NCBI GenBank assembly: GCA_030268105.1 | Contig: BSDZ01000011.1 | Coordinates: 2,393,001-2,457,000 of the forward strand | Direction: 5' to 3' | From: Volvox africanus | Lineage: Eukaryota; Chlorophyta; Chlorophyceae; Chlamydomonadales; Volvocaceae | Length of the DNA: 64,000 bases | Part shown: one piece after another, positions 45,438-56,659 of the stretch | How the letters are laid out: the number at the start of each line of letters is the position of its first letter | Position numbering within the stretch: the stretch's first letter is position 1 | Position numbers and translations under genes: made by a program | The notes under the pieces: model-generated | The model's database searches: none | What the model saw: only the letters and a program-made list of their open reading frames with translations | Told to the model about the DNA's origin: nothing

Positions 45438-48106
45438 ATGCAAGCTTTAAAGTGCTCGCATAGCTGTGCTACTCGCCCTATGGCGGCGAAGGGCGCGCGG
45501 TCAGTCTCAGCGCGTCCGTTCGGATATCAATTGTTTCGGCCTTCGCTTGGTAAGCTCGCCATTTGGCTTGATTTCAACGACTTTTCATCGTAGCGACTGC
45601 TCGCGGTTCTTGTAGGTTCTGTAACCGCTTCCATCGCACATTTTTTCCATTATAGGGCGAGTGGCCCTGAGGGTCCTTAAAAATCAAGCGGTAGAAGAAA
45701 AGAAAGCCGCTGATAGCTCCGCGCGTCAGCTGCTTGGCATGAAAGGTGCAGCGCTGGAGACGGACATCTGGAAGATCCGCGTACAGTTGACGAAGCCTGT
45801 TACTTGGATCCCGTTGATTTGGGGTAAATTCGATGAAGGCTCCACCGCACGTTAAGGCTGGCCAAGGCGTCGCGAAAACACTCCGTACCCCACTCGCAGG
45901 TGTCGCTTGCGGTGCGGCCGCATCTGGAAACTATCAATGGAATGATCCCTCGGATATCGCTAAGCTGCTTACTTGCATGATGATGTCGGGTCCCTTCCTG
46001 ACGGGCTATACTCAAACTATTAACGACTGGTATGATCGGGAGATCGACGCCATCAACGAGCCCTATCGTCCTATTCCCTCGGGTGGGTAAGGGTAAAAGG
46101 TTAGGACTGGTGTCTGCCTCTTAAGGAGCGGGGTGTGTGTTGAGATCTTGGGAAAACATGCCCGGGGGTTAAGGAGTTACGGGTGCTCATATTGTAATCC
46201 AGGTACGACGGATACTTCTAAAGATAGTGTTCTGTGTCGACCACTGATGCAGCAGATTTCGGAGCGCAGCTGCATAAAACTCACGGATGCCTATCTTGGT
46301 TGTCGACTTATCGTTACTGCTCACTTGCGTCAAGCCAAATTTCTTATATATATCCAGCATGGCCTCGAAGCCTATTTGTGACATCCATATGTGCTGTTTG
46401 CCTTCACTTCTAACAACATCATGCGTCAGGCCGCATATCTGAGCGCGATGTTATCGTCCAGATCTGGGTTTTGCTGTTGGGCGGTCTCGGCATTTCATAC
46501 GGCCTGGACAAATGGGCAGGCCACGACCAGCCCACCCTATTGTACCTGGCTATCTTCGGCTCCTTCATTTCGTACATCTACTCGGCGCCGCCTCTTAAGT
46601 TGAAACAGAGCGGCTGGGCGGGCAACTACGCGCTAGGCTCTTCTTACATTGCCCTGCCTTGGTGGGCCGGTCAGGTGAGAGCTTTGGGTTGACAGAGGTC
46701 CTTTGCTCGAGGGGGCTGTCTATATTGCTGGCCTTGGACCACGCTCCCACATAAGGATTTCTCGATACGCCCGACTGCAGCACCTCTCAACCTCGGCCTT
46801 TCACATCGTGTTCCTGTCCAAATCACTATCCCTCGTGCTTCCAGGCGCTGTTTGGCACGCTGAGCCTCGATGTGATGGCCCTCACGGTGGCCTACTCCTT
46901 GGCGGGCCTGGGCATCGCCATCGTCAACGACTTCAAGAGCATTGAGGGTGACAGGTGCGGGACATGACCTGGAGGTTGGATCGGAGAGTTCCGGGCTGTA
47001 GAAGATGGCGTGTTTGCAAGTCCCTTCCCTCCCTATCGTTAAGACTAGAGCCGCTAGGTGAGTGTAAGTAAAAGTGCAAATTGAAAGTCGCTATTTGGTT
47101 GTCTTTTTGCTTAGCCCAAACGTCCGCTGGAGTCTTTCAGGACTAGGGCATCATCATTTTAGCAGCGAACAGTGATCAGTATTTAGAGCCAGAGCATGGT
47201 GATCACAAAGCGATGTGAAGCATCGGGAATGGAAGGGCTTCAGTATTCACGAGAATGAAAGACCAGTGGGCCGACCCATTCATACACCGGTAAACGCATT
47301 TATTCACCTCCATGCATGTTCATCTCCTCCAGGATGATGGGTCTGCAATCGCTGCCAGTCGCATTTGGCGTCGACACCGCCAAGTGGATTTGCGTTTCCA
47401 CCATTGACGTGACACAGCTGGGCGTGGCGGCATACCTGGCCTTCGGTCTAAAGGAGTACACTTACGCGGGTGTGCTTCTGGCTCTCATTCTGCCGCAGGC
47501 ACGTATTGAAATGGTTGGGACACGGAGGGCCCTTGTGTGATACATTCAAGATACAATGATGTCCTTGGGAGTCGGGACATATCTAAGGCTCGAGCCATAG
47601 GTTCGACAGGTTCATGTAGAGAGCATCCGTGATTTTACATATACAGGAGGGGCCCACAAACTTTGGAGCAGAAAAGATGGTAGCTGCTACAGAACATGAC
47701 GCTTATCGATAGTCAGTTGTGTGATCGTGCGAAAAGTCAAGAATGTTTGTCATTTATTTGTTTTGCTGACCGCTTGTTTTGCTGACCATTAATCGTTTGA
47801 ACCCTGATGAACCTAACCTAAGTATTTGTCCATCCGCTGGCAGCCGTCACGATAGCGCCTGTCTTTTGTCCAGGGTGACGGATAGTGGACACAGTTCCGG
47901 TCAGGTTGCGTAACCTACATTAGTATGCTGATGCCTCTCTGCTGCAGATTTTCTTTCAAATCAAGTACTTTCTGCCAGACCCCATTGCCAATGACGTGAA
48001 GTACCAGGCCAGCGCTCAGCCCTTCCTCGTATTTGGACTGCTTACGACGGGTCTGGCCATTGGCCACGTAAACCAGCTGGCGGCCGCGGCCAGCAATGCC
48101 TTGTAA
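45438..48106 (+). CDS. CHLG: chlorophyll synthase, plastid
   Basis: Seven exons, 45438-45549, 45656-45823, 45900-46082, 46430-46674, 46845-46954, 47333-47498 and 47948-48106, join in phase to 380 residues. The enzyme attaches phytyl or geranylgeranyl diphosphate to chlorophyllide in the thylakoid membrane, the last step of chlorophyll synthesis. Both Asp-rich prenyl-diphosphate motifs of the UbiA superfamily are present: NDWYDREIDAINEPYR from about residue 135, and NDFKSIEGDR in the second half. The rest is a run of membrane helices (VLLLGGLGISYGL, LFGTLSLDVMALTVAYSLAG, YLAFGLKEYTYAGVLLALIL). The N-terminus (MQALKCSHSCATRPMAAKGA) is Ser/Arg/Ala-rich like a transit peptide; an alternative start is Met at 45480. 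The intron after LALILPQ begins GCACGT, so it is a GC-AG intron. The stop codon itself forms TGTAA at 48102-48106. Confidence 0.95.
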
Positions 48107-48677
48107 AGATGTGGATAGGAATGCTACTCAAGTTGCCCTGAGGAAACAGGAGCCCAAGGCTGCGAGGGGAGGCTTGGGCATGTTGAACATTTTTGTGCGC
48201 GCCGCAGTTTTGTGTTCAATAGTGCGAACTGGATTTGTACCTGTGGACAGGGCCCAAGAGATTGCGACAGAAGCGTCGTCAAAAGTGTGATAGCGCAGTG
48301 GTTAACCCTAGTAGGGAAGGTGGAACCGGTGGTAAGTAGACCGTTTGCATGTTATCCACCTGACATAACTGGCACCTATTCGTTCAGGACTGCTTACTGG
48401 TTTTTCGCACGAAAGTGTTATAAAGCGTTGAAAAGGTTAGGTAGGTATGCAGGCGAATTATTGTAACTGGATATAATTGTTACAAATTTTGGTATGGCTT
48501 GGAAAATTGGACTCAGGAGGACATGCTGTTTTCAAAAATACGCTGGTGGACAGACTATCCACTCTTGCTCTCGAGTCATTGTCATCTTGACGCATAGGTA
48601 GCAGTATGTCACCGATCCACTGCATTTCCACCTCGCGCATCCTTGCCCCCCCTTCTCTTACACGCTATCATATCCAT
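48107..48677. other. intergenic between convergent 3' ends
   Basis: The chlorophyll synthase and DUF4079-like genes converge on these 571 bases. TGTAA motifs occur on the plus strand at about 48470 and on the minus strand at 48480-48484 and 48658-48662. No coding exon was found. Confidence 0.5.
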
Positions 48678-50013
48678 TTAGATGCTGAGCCCTAGCTGCA
48701 GGCCCAATGCCGCGTGCACCACGAACAGCGCCATGATGGCGGCACCCAGGTAGGCATGCTGTGCGGATCGGATATCACATGAGGGACGAGGAAATAGAGG
48801 CAACGGTTGATGTTTAGCGGGTAGATGTGACGTAGAAGCACTTGTATGGCGATCGGCAAATGAATTTTGTCGAGGTAGACAACAAATGGCAAAAGAACAG
48901 TAGCAGCGATGGACAGCTTCCTTATGCCCCCGCCCTCGGACCAACTCCTAAAAACGATAGCAGTAACACCACTTACCGCAGTGCGGGCTTGCCCGCTGCC
49001 AGTTGCGAAGGCCAGTGGCAGCAGCGACTGGACGCCCAGCAGGCCAAGGCCCACCAGACCCGTCCAAACGTGATTGCTGCGACCAGCGGAGGGCAGCCAT
49101 GTTCTTGACAAGATGTACGGGTCAGGACTAGCACTGCTGAAACATCAATTAAGGTGTACATTGGTGAGTCGGTGGTGACTACAATTCCTTGCGCTGCTGT
49201 GTAAAGCATCCGCATCCTAAGTGAAGGATTAGGGTGACCCTGCTTGGCGCACGTTCGCCGCCAAGGCAGGTCAGGGCGACACTTACCTCTCGAATATGGG
49301 TTTGCCTTGCATGATCAGCGACATCATCCCTCCCACGGCACCCAAAGCAAAGAAGATGAACATGCCCGCTGCAATCTGCAAGGAAAAGGCGTGATGTAGA
49401 TCTTGATCAGGGACGGCGGCGCACTAGGCCGTACACTTGGCCGTACGAGAAGCAAAATACAAATTTCCTGTGGCTTGGCCACAGTTATGCGCGCTTGAAG
49501 ATACATGTCAGCGGGGCATGTGGCGTTACATTGTGCAGATAATAGCCCGATACTGGCATATAGGCAACAAATGCCATTAGAGTGAAACCTGCACATAAAC
49601 GACTAAACCAAAGCCCTGATGATGCGGTGTCACTGGGGTCGTACCTTCGGATGTGCCTCCTTAGCCTTCGCCACCACAGCCTACGGGGGTTCCGGGGTTG
49701 AGGGATGGCCGTAATGGGCGTGTGTATTACACACAATATTTGTCGCCACCGGAGCTCCAGGATTTGCACTATTTATATCGACACCCAAGCTTCAACGGAA
49801 TGGCCACCCTTGGACATGTTGGAGTGAGGTATAAACAGGTATAAACACGGAGTTGTTCCTCTGCTCGCAATGGCTCGAACATGTTTCGCCCCTCCTCACC
49901 TCATCACTTGACGTCCGGATCTGCCAGCCCAGGTACGCCGCTCCATATCCACCCATGGCAAATAAGACAACAGCCATGTTCCCGGGATGGCCCCAGTGCA
50001 CAAGGGGCTGCAT
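48678..50013 (-). CDS. DUF4079-like plastid membrane protein, N-terminus incomplete
   Basis: Five minus-strand exons join in phase: 50013-49900, 49680-49645, 49375-49287, 49076-48977 and 48758-48678, stop TAA. The protein has four hydrophobic segments: PGNMAVVLFAMGGYGAAYLG, IAAGMFIFFALGAVGGMMSL, HVWTGLVGLGLLGVQSLLPL and YLGAAIMALFVVHAALGLQL. Links such as AKAKEAHPK and QGKPIFES fit the plant/cyanobacterial DUF4079 family, whose plant members are plastid membrane proteins of unknown function. Conserved His residues (LVHWGHP, EAHPK, NHVWTG, HAYLG, VVHAALG) could bind haem or metal, which is inference. Met 50013 directly overlaps a CAG acceptor, so the true N-terminus, presumably a transit peptide, is probably encoded by an exon upstream that I could not identify. 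Only about 140 residues are accounted for. Confidence 0.8.
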
Positions 50014-51591
50014 GTCATTGGGATAAGGTTGTTATGCGAGCTGAATGTCGACCGTGCAACATGGCAGTCCGTACCTCAGGAAGGCTGAGGGTTTGAAAAT
50101 ACTCAGCAGGAGGCTGCAAAATTTGGTAAATTGCGTCGACCGCGGCAATGCTTAAAACTGCAGAGGGAAGTACATGCCAAATGGGTATACAACCAAAACC
50201 GACGGTAGTTTCAATGATTTCTTACTTACGCGGCACCGCCGATGACATTAATTTCACATCCCGATTGGTAATCGATTTTTTCTTCGATGGACGGTATGTG
50301 CATTCCAACGGCGCGAAGGTGACGCACCCTGGCCGGCGAGATGCGATACCGCAAATGCTACGCTGAAGCTGCATTTTATACTTAATCCAGGAAAACATTC
50401 AGATGGCAATTAGATGTACTCTTCACCTTCTTGCATTTTCTACTTCTGACTGATATGTGGCATCAAGAGCTCCGCTCCGAAAGCAGCTCCAGAGCCTCAA
50501 CTTTACATCAACGAGAAATGATAGCGAAAATTTTGTACGTTTTTTGCACTGATAGCTCCACGTGTAACATTCATGCTTAAAGGAGAATTGCTAGTATCAA
50601 AATGTTATGACCCTGAAAGCTACTGGGAGCCACCCGGCAAGGTCCAGTATACAGCAGAACGTGTTCCGCAGTTCGTGTGTGCCTTTATCAGAAGGAGAAA
50701 ACAGGAAGCTTTGCTGAAGAAAGGTTCTGTACCTGCAGAATACGAGACTTGACGACAGGGCTTGGATGCGAACGCGAAGGGTCATTGAGGCAACCAGGAG
50801 GCAACGGCGCCTCTGGCCGTTTATTAACCACTTGGGCGACCCATCCAGCATTTCTCTCCCCTCCCCTCCACACACAGCCCTTCGCCGGACCATCAAAAGC
50901 AGTCCGCAGGCCGTCCAACAGATGGAGTTACACTAGCGCAAGGTCCACCCTTGGGGACACAGCTTGCCATACAGTGGAATTTAGGGTAAAGGAGGACATA
51001 GCATTGAAAAGCTTTTATCATATGCAAGCCACCTCCGGATCAACGAAGGCCCGTCCAATCGCGAACCCTAATTAAAGCAGTGTGCAATCGTGGACTTGCT
51101 CTAAAAGCAAAGCCGACGTGCAACGCCCTTGGGCTTGACCAAGGTACAACTGTGACACCACCAGCCTGATGTGGCCCCTCCTGGGTCATGGAGGGGCAAT
51201 CATCCCGAGCGGTCTCATGGAGACGTATGCATGCCGGAATGTGACACAAGGTTCCAAAGGGCCTGTGTTGTGCCCCATTCGAACGAAAGCCCGAATGGTG
51301 CCACTCAATCCTAAGAGCTCTTTTGATCCCTTTTTTTCTTAGCCATATCCTATAACCTGGTACCATGAGGGCGAAGCTCCTTTCCTTGCCACGGCAGAAT
51401 CGCAATATATACGCAATGTAGTTGAAGGCCCTTGTTGCTAGTTTTTGTAGGTCGTTGCTTCGTCCTGATAAGTGCAGGGGTCATGGGGCGACAGACATTA
51501 TAGATGGTAGATGCACATCCACACAAGGATTGCTATAGCATGAATGTGGGTCACTGGATCGCACTTATTTCACATCAAAGTAAGTCTACCT
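50014..51591. other. intergenic, no gene recognised
   Basis: It may hold the missing first exon of the DUF4079-like gene on the minus strand; a candidate frame beginning at 50918 is not convincing. Otherwise nothing recognisable. Confidence 0.4.
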
Positions 51592-52407
51592 TCAGCTCGA
51601 TGCCATTCCAAAATGATTTAATGCAGTACGAGGGCAGTGAGCTCTGAAAAAGAAGAGTAGAGCCGGCCGGACAACTACGGGAATTGCACAGGATGCATCT
51701 AGGGCAAGGAGACTAAGCCCCAAGATGCACAGCGAACACGGATAAAAAGACGGGACTTGCAGGAGAAAACGAGGAACGCCTGCTATTAGGGCGAAGTAAC
51801 GAAGGGCCTCTCCAAAGGCGCCTGTCGCCAGGTCGCCAGTTCCTAGATAGCCGGCCAGGTGCTACAACTGATAAAAACCTGCTAGCAGCCAGCGCATGCG
51901 ATCGGAGGGGCTAACCTCCCCATGACCCCAGGGCATTTCCTCAATCAGGTAGTGCACTTGAGGCCCCAACTAACCCAAAGGAAGGGGCGCCCATCCCAAG
52001 GCTTCTGAGAGAGCCCTCAGGACAGAGCGTTTCAAACCCCCAGAATCGACATAAGAAGGGGTGGTGCCCCACTTCATGGTAGCCAGACCCCGTTTCAGGG
52101 ACGCGGCCCTGCCAGAATGGCCTTGCTTCATTGCTACTATGGAGGCGAGAGCAATCGCATCCCAAACATATGACTCCAGGCCTTCTGTACCGTACAGCAG
52201 CTATGGAGTCGCGCCACCCTACTCTATAACCAGGTCATGGATTACAGCTTGGGCCACAGGTCTCACCCACGAGTCATGGCGACAGGGGAACATACGGCCC
52301 AAGGCAGACCCGGAGGACTGAAACAACCACAAGCTGCTTGAAAACTATGCCATCCTCCGCACCCAACTTCTCTGCTCTCTCTAGTGAGGCTCAGTCCGCT
52401 GTCGCCG
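51592..52407 (-). pseudogene. unidentified frame interrupted only by TAG codons
   Basis: Reading the minus strand from 52407 to a TGA at 51592-51594 gives about 270 codons with six in-frame TAG and no TAA or TGA. The stretches between look protein-like, for example ESYVWDAIALASIVAMKQGH, KWGTTPSYVDSGGLKRSVLR, EEMPWGHGEVSPSDRMRWLL and GEALRYFALIAGVPRFLLQV. I do not recognise the family; a transposon protein is the likeliest guess. Each TAG could come from a CAG glutamine codon by one C-to-T change. Nearby host genes end in TAA, TGA and TAG, so TAG is probably a real stop here and the frame dead. A chance open stretch is the alternative. Confidence 0.4.
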
Positions 52408-53011
52408 TTAGTGTTGTACACTTCCAATGAGGAACAAACTGATCAACCTAGGGTAGCAGTCCATCCTTCCACGCAATTTCATGTGTCAATAACTCCACGC
52501 AAGCCATACGCAGGACAACGGCGTTCCGCAGGGCGTTGGACAGGGCACACGCCTCAAGTTCACGGTTGAGTAAACAACGCTGGTTTCATAATTTCAATCC
52601 TTGTACAATATTCATTTATGTGACTTTAGCGCAAATAACACGAGGTACTTTAACCGTGACATGAGCAAAGTATTGCGCTTGTGATGTAAAACTAATACAA
52701 TAAGAAGGTAAAGCTTAACCATGCGAAGGATTCAGCGATATAAGTTGGCTATTAAGTCAGCGCTTTGGTATCATAGGTACGTTGCAGACGTTATATACAA
52801 AGGCGGTGTACGTGTCCCAGAAGTCATCCAAACAGTACCTACAAGGATTGTAGACGTTAACAAAAGCGTGTATTTGCTTTGCTTTTGAGCCCAGAGTGTT
52901 GTTGGACTCTCTCCTGGAGCCAACTGATTTTCGGCATGATGTTACAACTCGATTGATTTCCTGTTATCTCTCTTTTGGTCAGCAGCTTGCTTGTTGACTA
53001 CCGCAGCACCA
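52408..53011. other. 5' flank of ribosomal protein gene, AT-rich
   Basis: Non-coding, AT-rich from about 52570 to 52900. It should include the promoter and leader of the eS1 gene. A pyrimidine-rich run (ctgttatctctcttttg) lies about 40 bases before the ATG, as is common near ribosomal protein transcription starts. Confidence 0.45.
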
Positions 53012-55627
53012 ATGGCTGTCGGCAAGAACAAGCGCATCAGCAAGGGGAAGAAGGGAGGCAAGAAGAAAGCGTAAGTATGCCATGTTGCGCGCGGGCACAG
53101 CCCCTTGCTCACGTCGTCTCCCGCCTCGGCGCAGCTCGGACCCCTTTGCCAAGAAGGACTGGTATGATATCAAGGCCCCTACCGTTTTCAGCGTCCGCAA
53201 TGTGGGCAAGACCTTGGTGACCAGGACGCAGGGTACCAAGGTCAGCTTTGGGGCGGCGCAAGCATGTCATTCACAACTCGGTCCCAGGAGAATTGATAAA
53301 TATTATCATACTTGCAGATTGCGTCAGAAGCACTGAAGGGCCGCGTGTTCGAGGTCTCCCTAGCCGACCTTCAGAAGGTAATGACGGCGGCCTATCCACA
53401 TAAATGAAGGCTGAAGTCGTTAGGCACCTTTTAACATTTGATCTAGCTTGAAAATTTTGATTTATGCTAAAGAGCTTGGTTTGCAGAATGAGGATGATGC
53501 GTTCCGCAAGATGCGCCTGCGCGTTGAGGATGTGCAGGGTCGCAACTGCCTCACTAACTTCTGGGTGAGTTCTATTCTTGGAGACTATTCGTGCCCTGTC
53601 CTTGGTAGGAGTGTTCAAGGCGGCGCCGGCAGTTTATTTTAGAATGTTGGCGTGCTTCGCTAGGAAAATGTACTAGCACATTGACCTTGATGCACGTTTA
53701 GCTCATAAAGGCAGCCTGGCGCGGCGTCGGCAGCGGGAGCAAAGCGACGGGAGGGCCACCTGAATCTGGTGGCTGCAGTCCATGCCGGATCGGAGACCGA
53801 AGATGCGGGGCAATGGAGCAGCGCAGGAGATAGGTTTATGCCGAGGCTGGAGCCGCAGCAACAGCAGGCAGGCAGACAGAGAGTCTGTCTGGCGTGCCTG
53901 CTTGGGCAGGCCGTGCAAAGAGAAAGGGGAATTAAGCAAAAATCGAGTATGGGCTTCTATTTTTACCCCTGGGGTTGGTAAACGGACATTGATCCAGCTC
54001 TCGTTGGAATATCTCTGAACAGGGCATGGACTTCACGACGGACAAGCTCCGCTCGCTGGTCCGCAAGTGGCAGACGCTGATTGAAGCGCATGTGGATGTG
54101 AAGACCACTGATGGCTACACCCTGCGCGTGTTCTGCATCTCGTTCACGAAGAAACGTCAGGGCCAGATCAAGCGCACCTGCTACGCCCAGAGCGCACAGG
54201 TGAGCTGCTTGTGGTATGCTGATGGGCTCCGTAGGGAGGGCTGAGGGTAGCCGGGCGAAATTGTTCGAGTTCACTTGGAATAGTTTTTCCAGCCGCGCTG
54301 CTTTCGATGATGAGGGTCCTTGTAAGCCTTCCCTCCAAGCGGCGTCGGTAAAAGCTCGTGATCGGGGACCTATCTGTGGGCGATATGCTTTTCGCGGTTC
54401 GGCTGCGTTTTCTACCTGCCTACGGCCTGTCGTTATGTAGCAGCATTGTATCTGTGGGCTGCCCGAGGATGCGTCTACAGGCGCTGCTGCACAGCGGCAA
54501 ACGTCATGGATGAAAAACAATTAGGTACAGCTTTCGCGTGCCGTAGCATTATGGCCCTCGATGATGATGGAATCAGCCTGGCTGCCGATTCCAATTGCCC
54601 ACGCATTGGCTGGCACTGGCTTTAGAAGTCTGCTGTCGAGCATGCTAAGCTGTTCCTAGTATTACGCTTGCTGGGTTTAATGGGCTATACATTCAGTGTG
54701 GAGAATTAAATGTGCCGAAAGTATGGGAAGCTGTGGTGATTTTTCCTATCTTGCAAAATTCGTCATGGAGTTGCGGTGTGTTGGGTGGCAAAGTAGACGG
54801 CGCCGCATCAGCAGCAAAGCTGGGCTCAGCTATGGACATGGCAACTGAAGTGTTGTGTAGACACAATATAAAGGTTGTTCGTTAAACTGTCGTCGCAGCT
54901 CAAATCTTGTCCTGATAGACCGCTTGACGGTGCCTCAGTCGGTAATGCTGTGTTTATACTGACGCCTTAGTGTCTCGTCTCCAAGTCGGGTGGCAGAGTG
55001 TGCAATATTAGTAATGAAGGGTGGTTAGGCGTGCATGTTCATGTCAGATTCCGGCAAGCGGTTCAATCATTATCTCCTATTCTCGTGAATCCTCAGATCC
55101 GCCAAATCCGCAAGAAGATGACGGATATCATCACCCGCGAGGCGACCAGCTGCGACCTGAAGGACCTCGTGGCCAAGTTCATCCCGGAGGCTATTGGCAA
55201 GGACATTGAGAAGTCCTGCCAGGGCATCTATCCCCTCCAGGTGTGAATGTGGAACATGGTGTTGCGTCTTATTAGTTTTTTAAGTGAAGTTCACCATGGT
55301 GCTCTTACGAAGACCTATGCAATTGTACGGAGGTTTATGGAGCGCGTTGCCATCCCGCAAATGGTCAAAAGGCCGTGGAAGGGGTGCCATCAAAGGAACG
55401 GTCTGTTTTCATGGGTAATGATTCAGGTACGGATGTGTTAATTTCGTGCTGACACCCTGTAATGCGGCTCCCGTCGTGTGCAGAACACCTTCATCCGGAA
55501 GGTGAAGGTACTAAAGGCGCCGAAGTTTGATATCACCAAGCTCATGGAGGTGCACGGCGACTATTCGGAGGAGGTGGGCACCAAGCTTGAGCGGCCCGCC
55601 GCCCCGGCCGAGGAGGTCACCGCATGA
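53012..55627 (+). CDS. RPS3A: 40S ribosomal protein eS1 (S3a)
   Basis: Seven exons, 53012-53070, 53135-53240, 53318-53377, 53487-53564, 54023-54199, 55097-55240 and 55484-55627, join in phase to 255 residues, the usual eS1 length. The start [20 protein letters not shown] and the following [17 protein letters not shown] are diagnostic. So are [52 protein letters not shown] and [16 protein letters not shown], as well as [20 protein letters not shown] and the acidic tail. It is a component of the small cytosolic ribosomal subunit near the mRNA exit. The first exon is very short and basic, and introns 4 and 5 are long (458 and 897 bases). The ATG context (caccaATGG) is good. A TGTAA polyadenylation motif follows about 110 bases after the stop. 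Confidence 0.97.
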
Positions 55628-56659
55628 AAACCTGCTGGGCAGCCGGGCGGATTGTGCTGAGTGCTGTTGCAGCCTGCTTTCCCATGACGAAGCAAGGGAG
55701 ACCCAGCTGGATCTCCAGCAACGGGTCGATTGCCGTGTAACGGGTCACTTCGCCACGATCAAACAGTGCTTTTACATTCTTGCCAATGCCAAAAATGCCA
55801 AGGACGCATGGGAGGGCGTCTCGTGACAAAGACGTAGCATTAATATGGTAAATTGCGTGCCTGCAAGGGAAACCAAAGAATATTTTGAGAAGGGCATCCT
55901 TGGGTGCATGCGACAGGCTCAGCGAACAAGGCTCCAAACAAAGCGTAGCAAGCAAATAAGCTGCCTTTCGCCGTTGCCGCTTGGTAGCAGCTTTATGTGG
56001 TCAAGTTCACACCACTTCGTACGTGGCGCACGATGGTCATGATCTAATTTCGTACTAATTTCGTTTCTTTAGCTTGCCCAAGAAACGAGATTCCCGCGTC
56101 AGGAAACTACATCACCGTACATTCTCGTGATTGCATTACACAAGATTATAGGAAGTTCAAACATAGACACATGAGAGATGATCCAAGTTAATCTAGCACG
56201 TAATAAGATGTCGCTTTTAATCTAACCCATAGCGGCGCTAATAGAATATCGGGTCCAGGAAAGAGCAAATGCCAACACGGATTACGTTGATGCGATTAGT
56301 TAATAGGAGGGCCGTCAAATAAAATCGCGAAAATGTATAAACTAATCCTGCCGTGCCTTGAAATGGAGCTGCGGCCTTGACCCGAATTTAGATACGTTGG
56401 ACATCAAGAGATCAAGGACATCGTATTTTCATTAGGAACAACTTAAGAGTTGGTGTATTCCGTTGAGTTGCGGAGCCGATTTGAGTGAGTACGATTTCCG
56501 TACGTACCGGGCATCAACTCTCGAGCATATGCCTGTTTAGAAAATTTATGCTCTCATCGGTATGGAGTTGGCTATTAGCGTTGCTGCTTCCCATGGGGAT
56601 CGGGCATGCGCTGTAGTGCGCAGCCTGCAAGTTAATGCCGATGCACGGTTGACCTGAAA
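55628..56659. other. intergenic between eS1 and MINPP-like gene
   Basis: The first 115 bases are the eS1 3' region with TGTAA at 55736-55740. The rest, AT-richer from about 56040 to 56560, shows no coding signal and should contain the promoter of the phosphatase gene. Confidence 0.5.
55736..55740 (+). terminator. TGTAA polyadenylation signal of eS1 gene
   Basis: TGTAA lies 109 bases after the TGA stop, a typical distance for chlorophyte genes. Confidence 0.55.

Noticed and set aside
47590..47620. tRNA T-arm-like sequence (ggttcgacag)
   Set aside because: No matching D-arm, anticodon arm or acceptor stem could be built around it on either strand.
51592..52407. Nuclear genetic code with TAG as glutamine
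   Set aside because: The giant PLAT gene ends its conserved C-terminus at a TAG (44857-44859), and the confident genes show no internal TAG, so reassignment is unlikely.
54200..55096. Box C/D snoRNA in an intron of the eS1 gene
   Set aside because: RPS3A introns host snoRNAs in some animals, and TGATGA-type C boxes occur near 54306 (intron 5) and 54558. I found no properly spaced CTGA D box or terminal stem for either.
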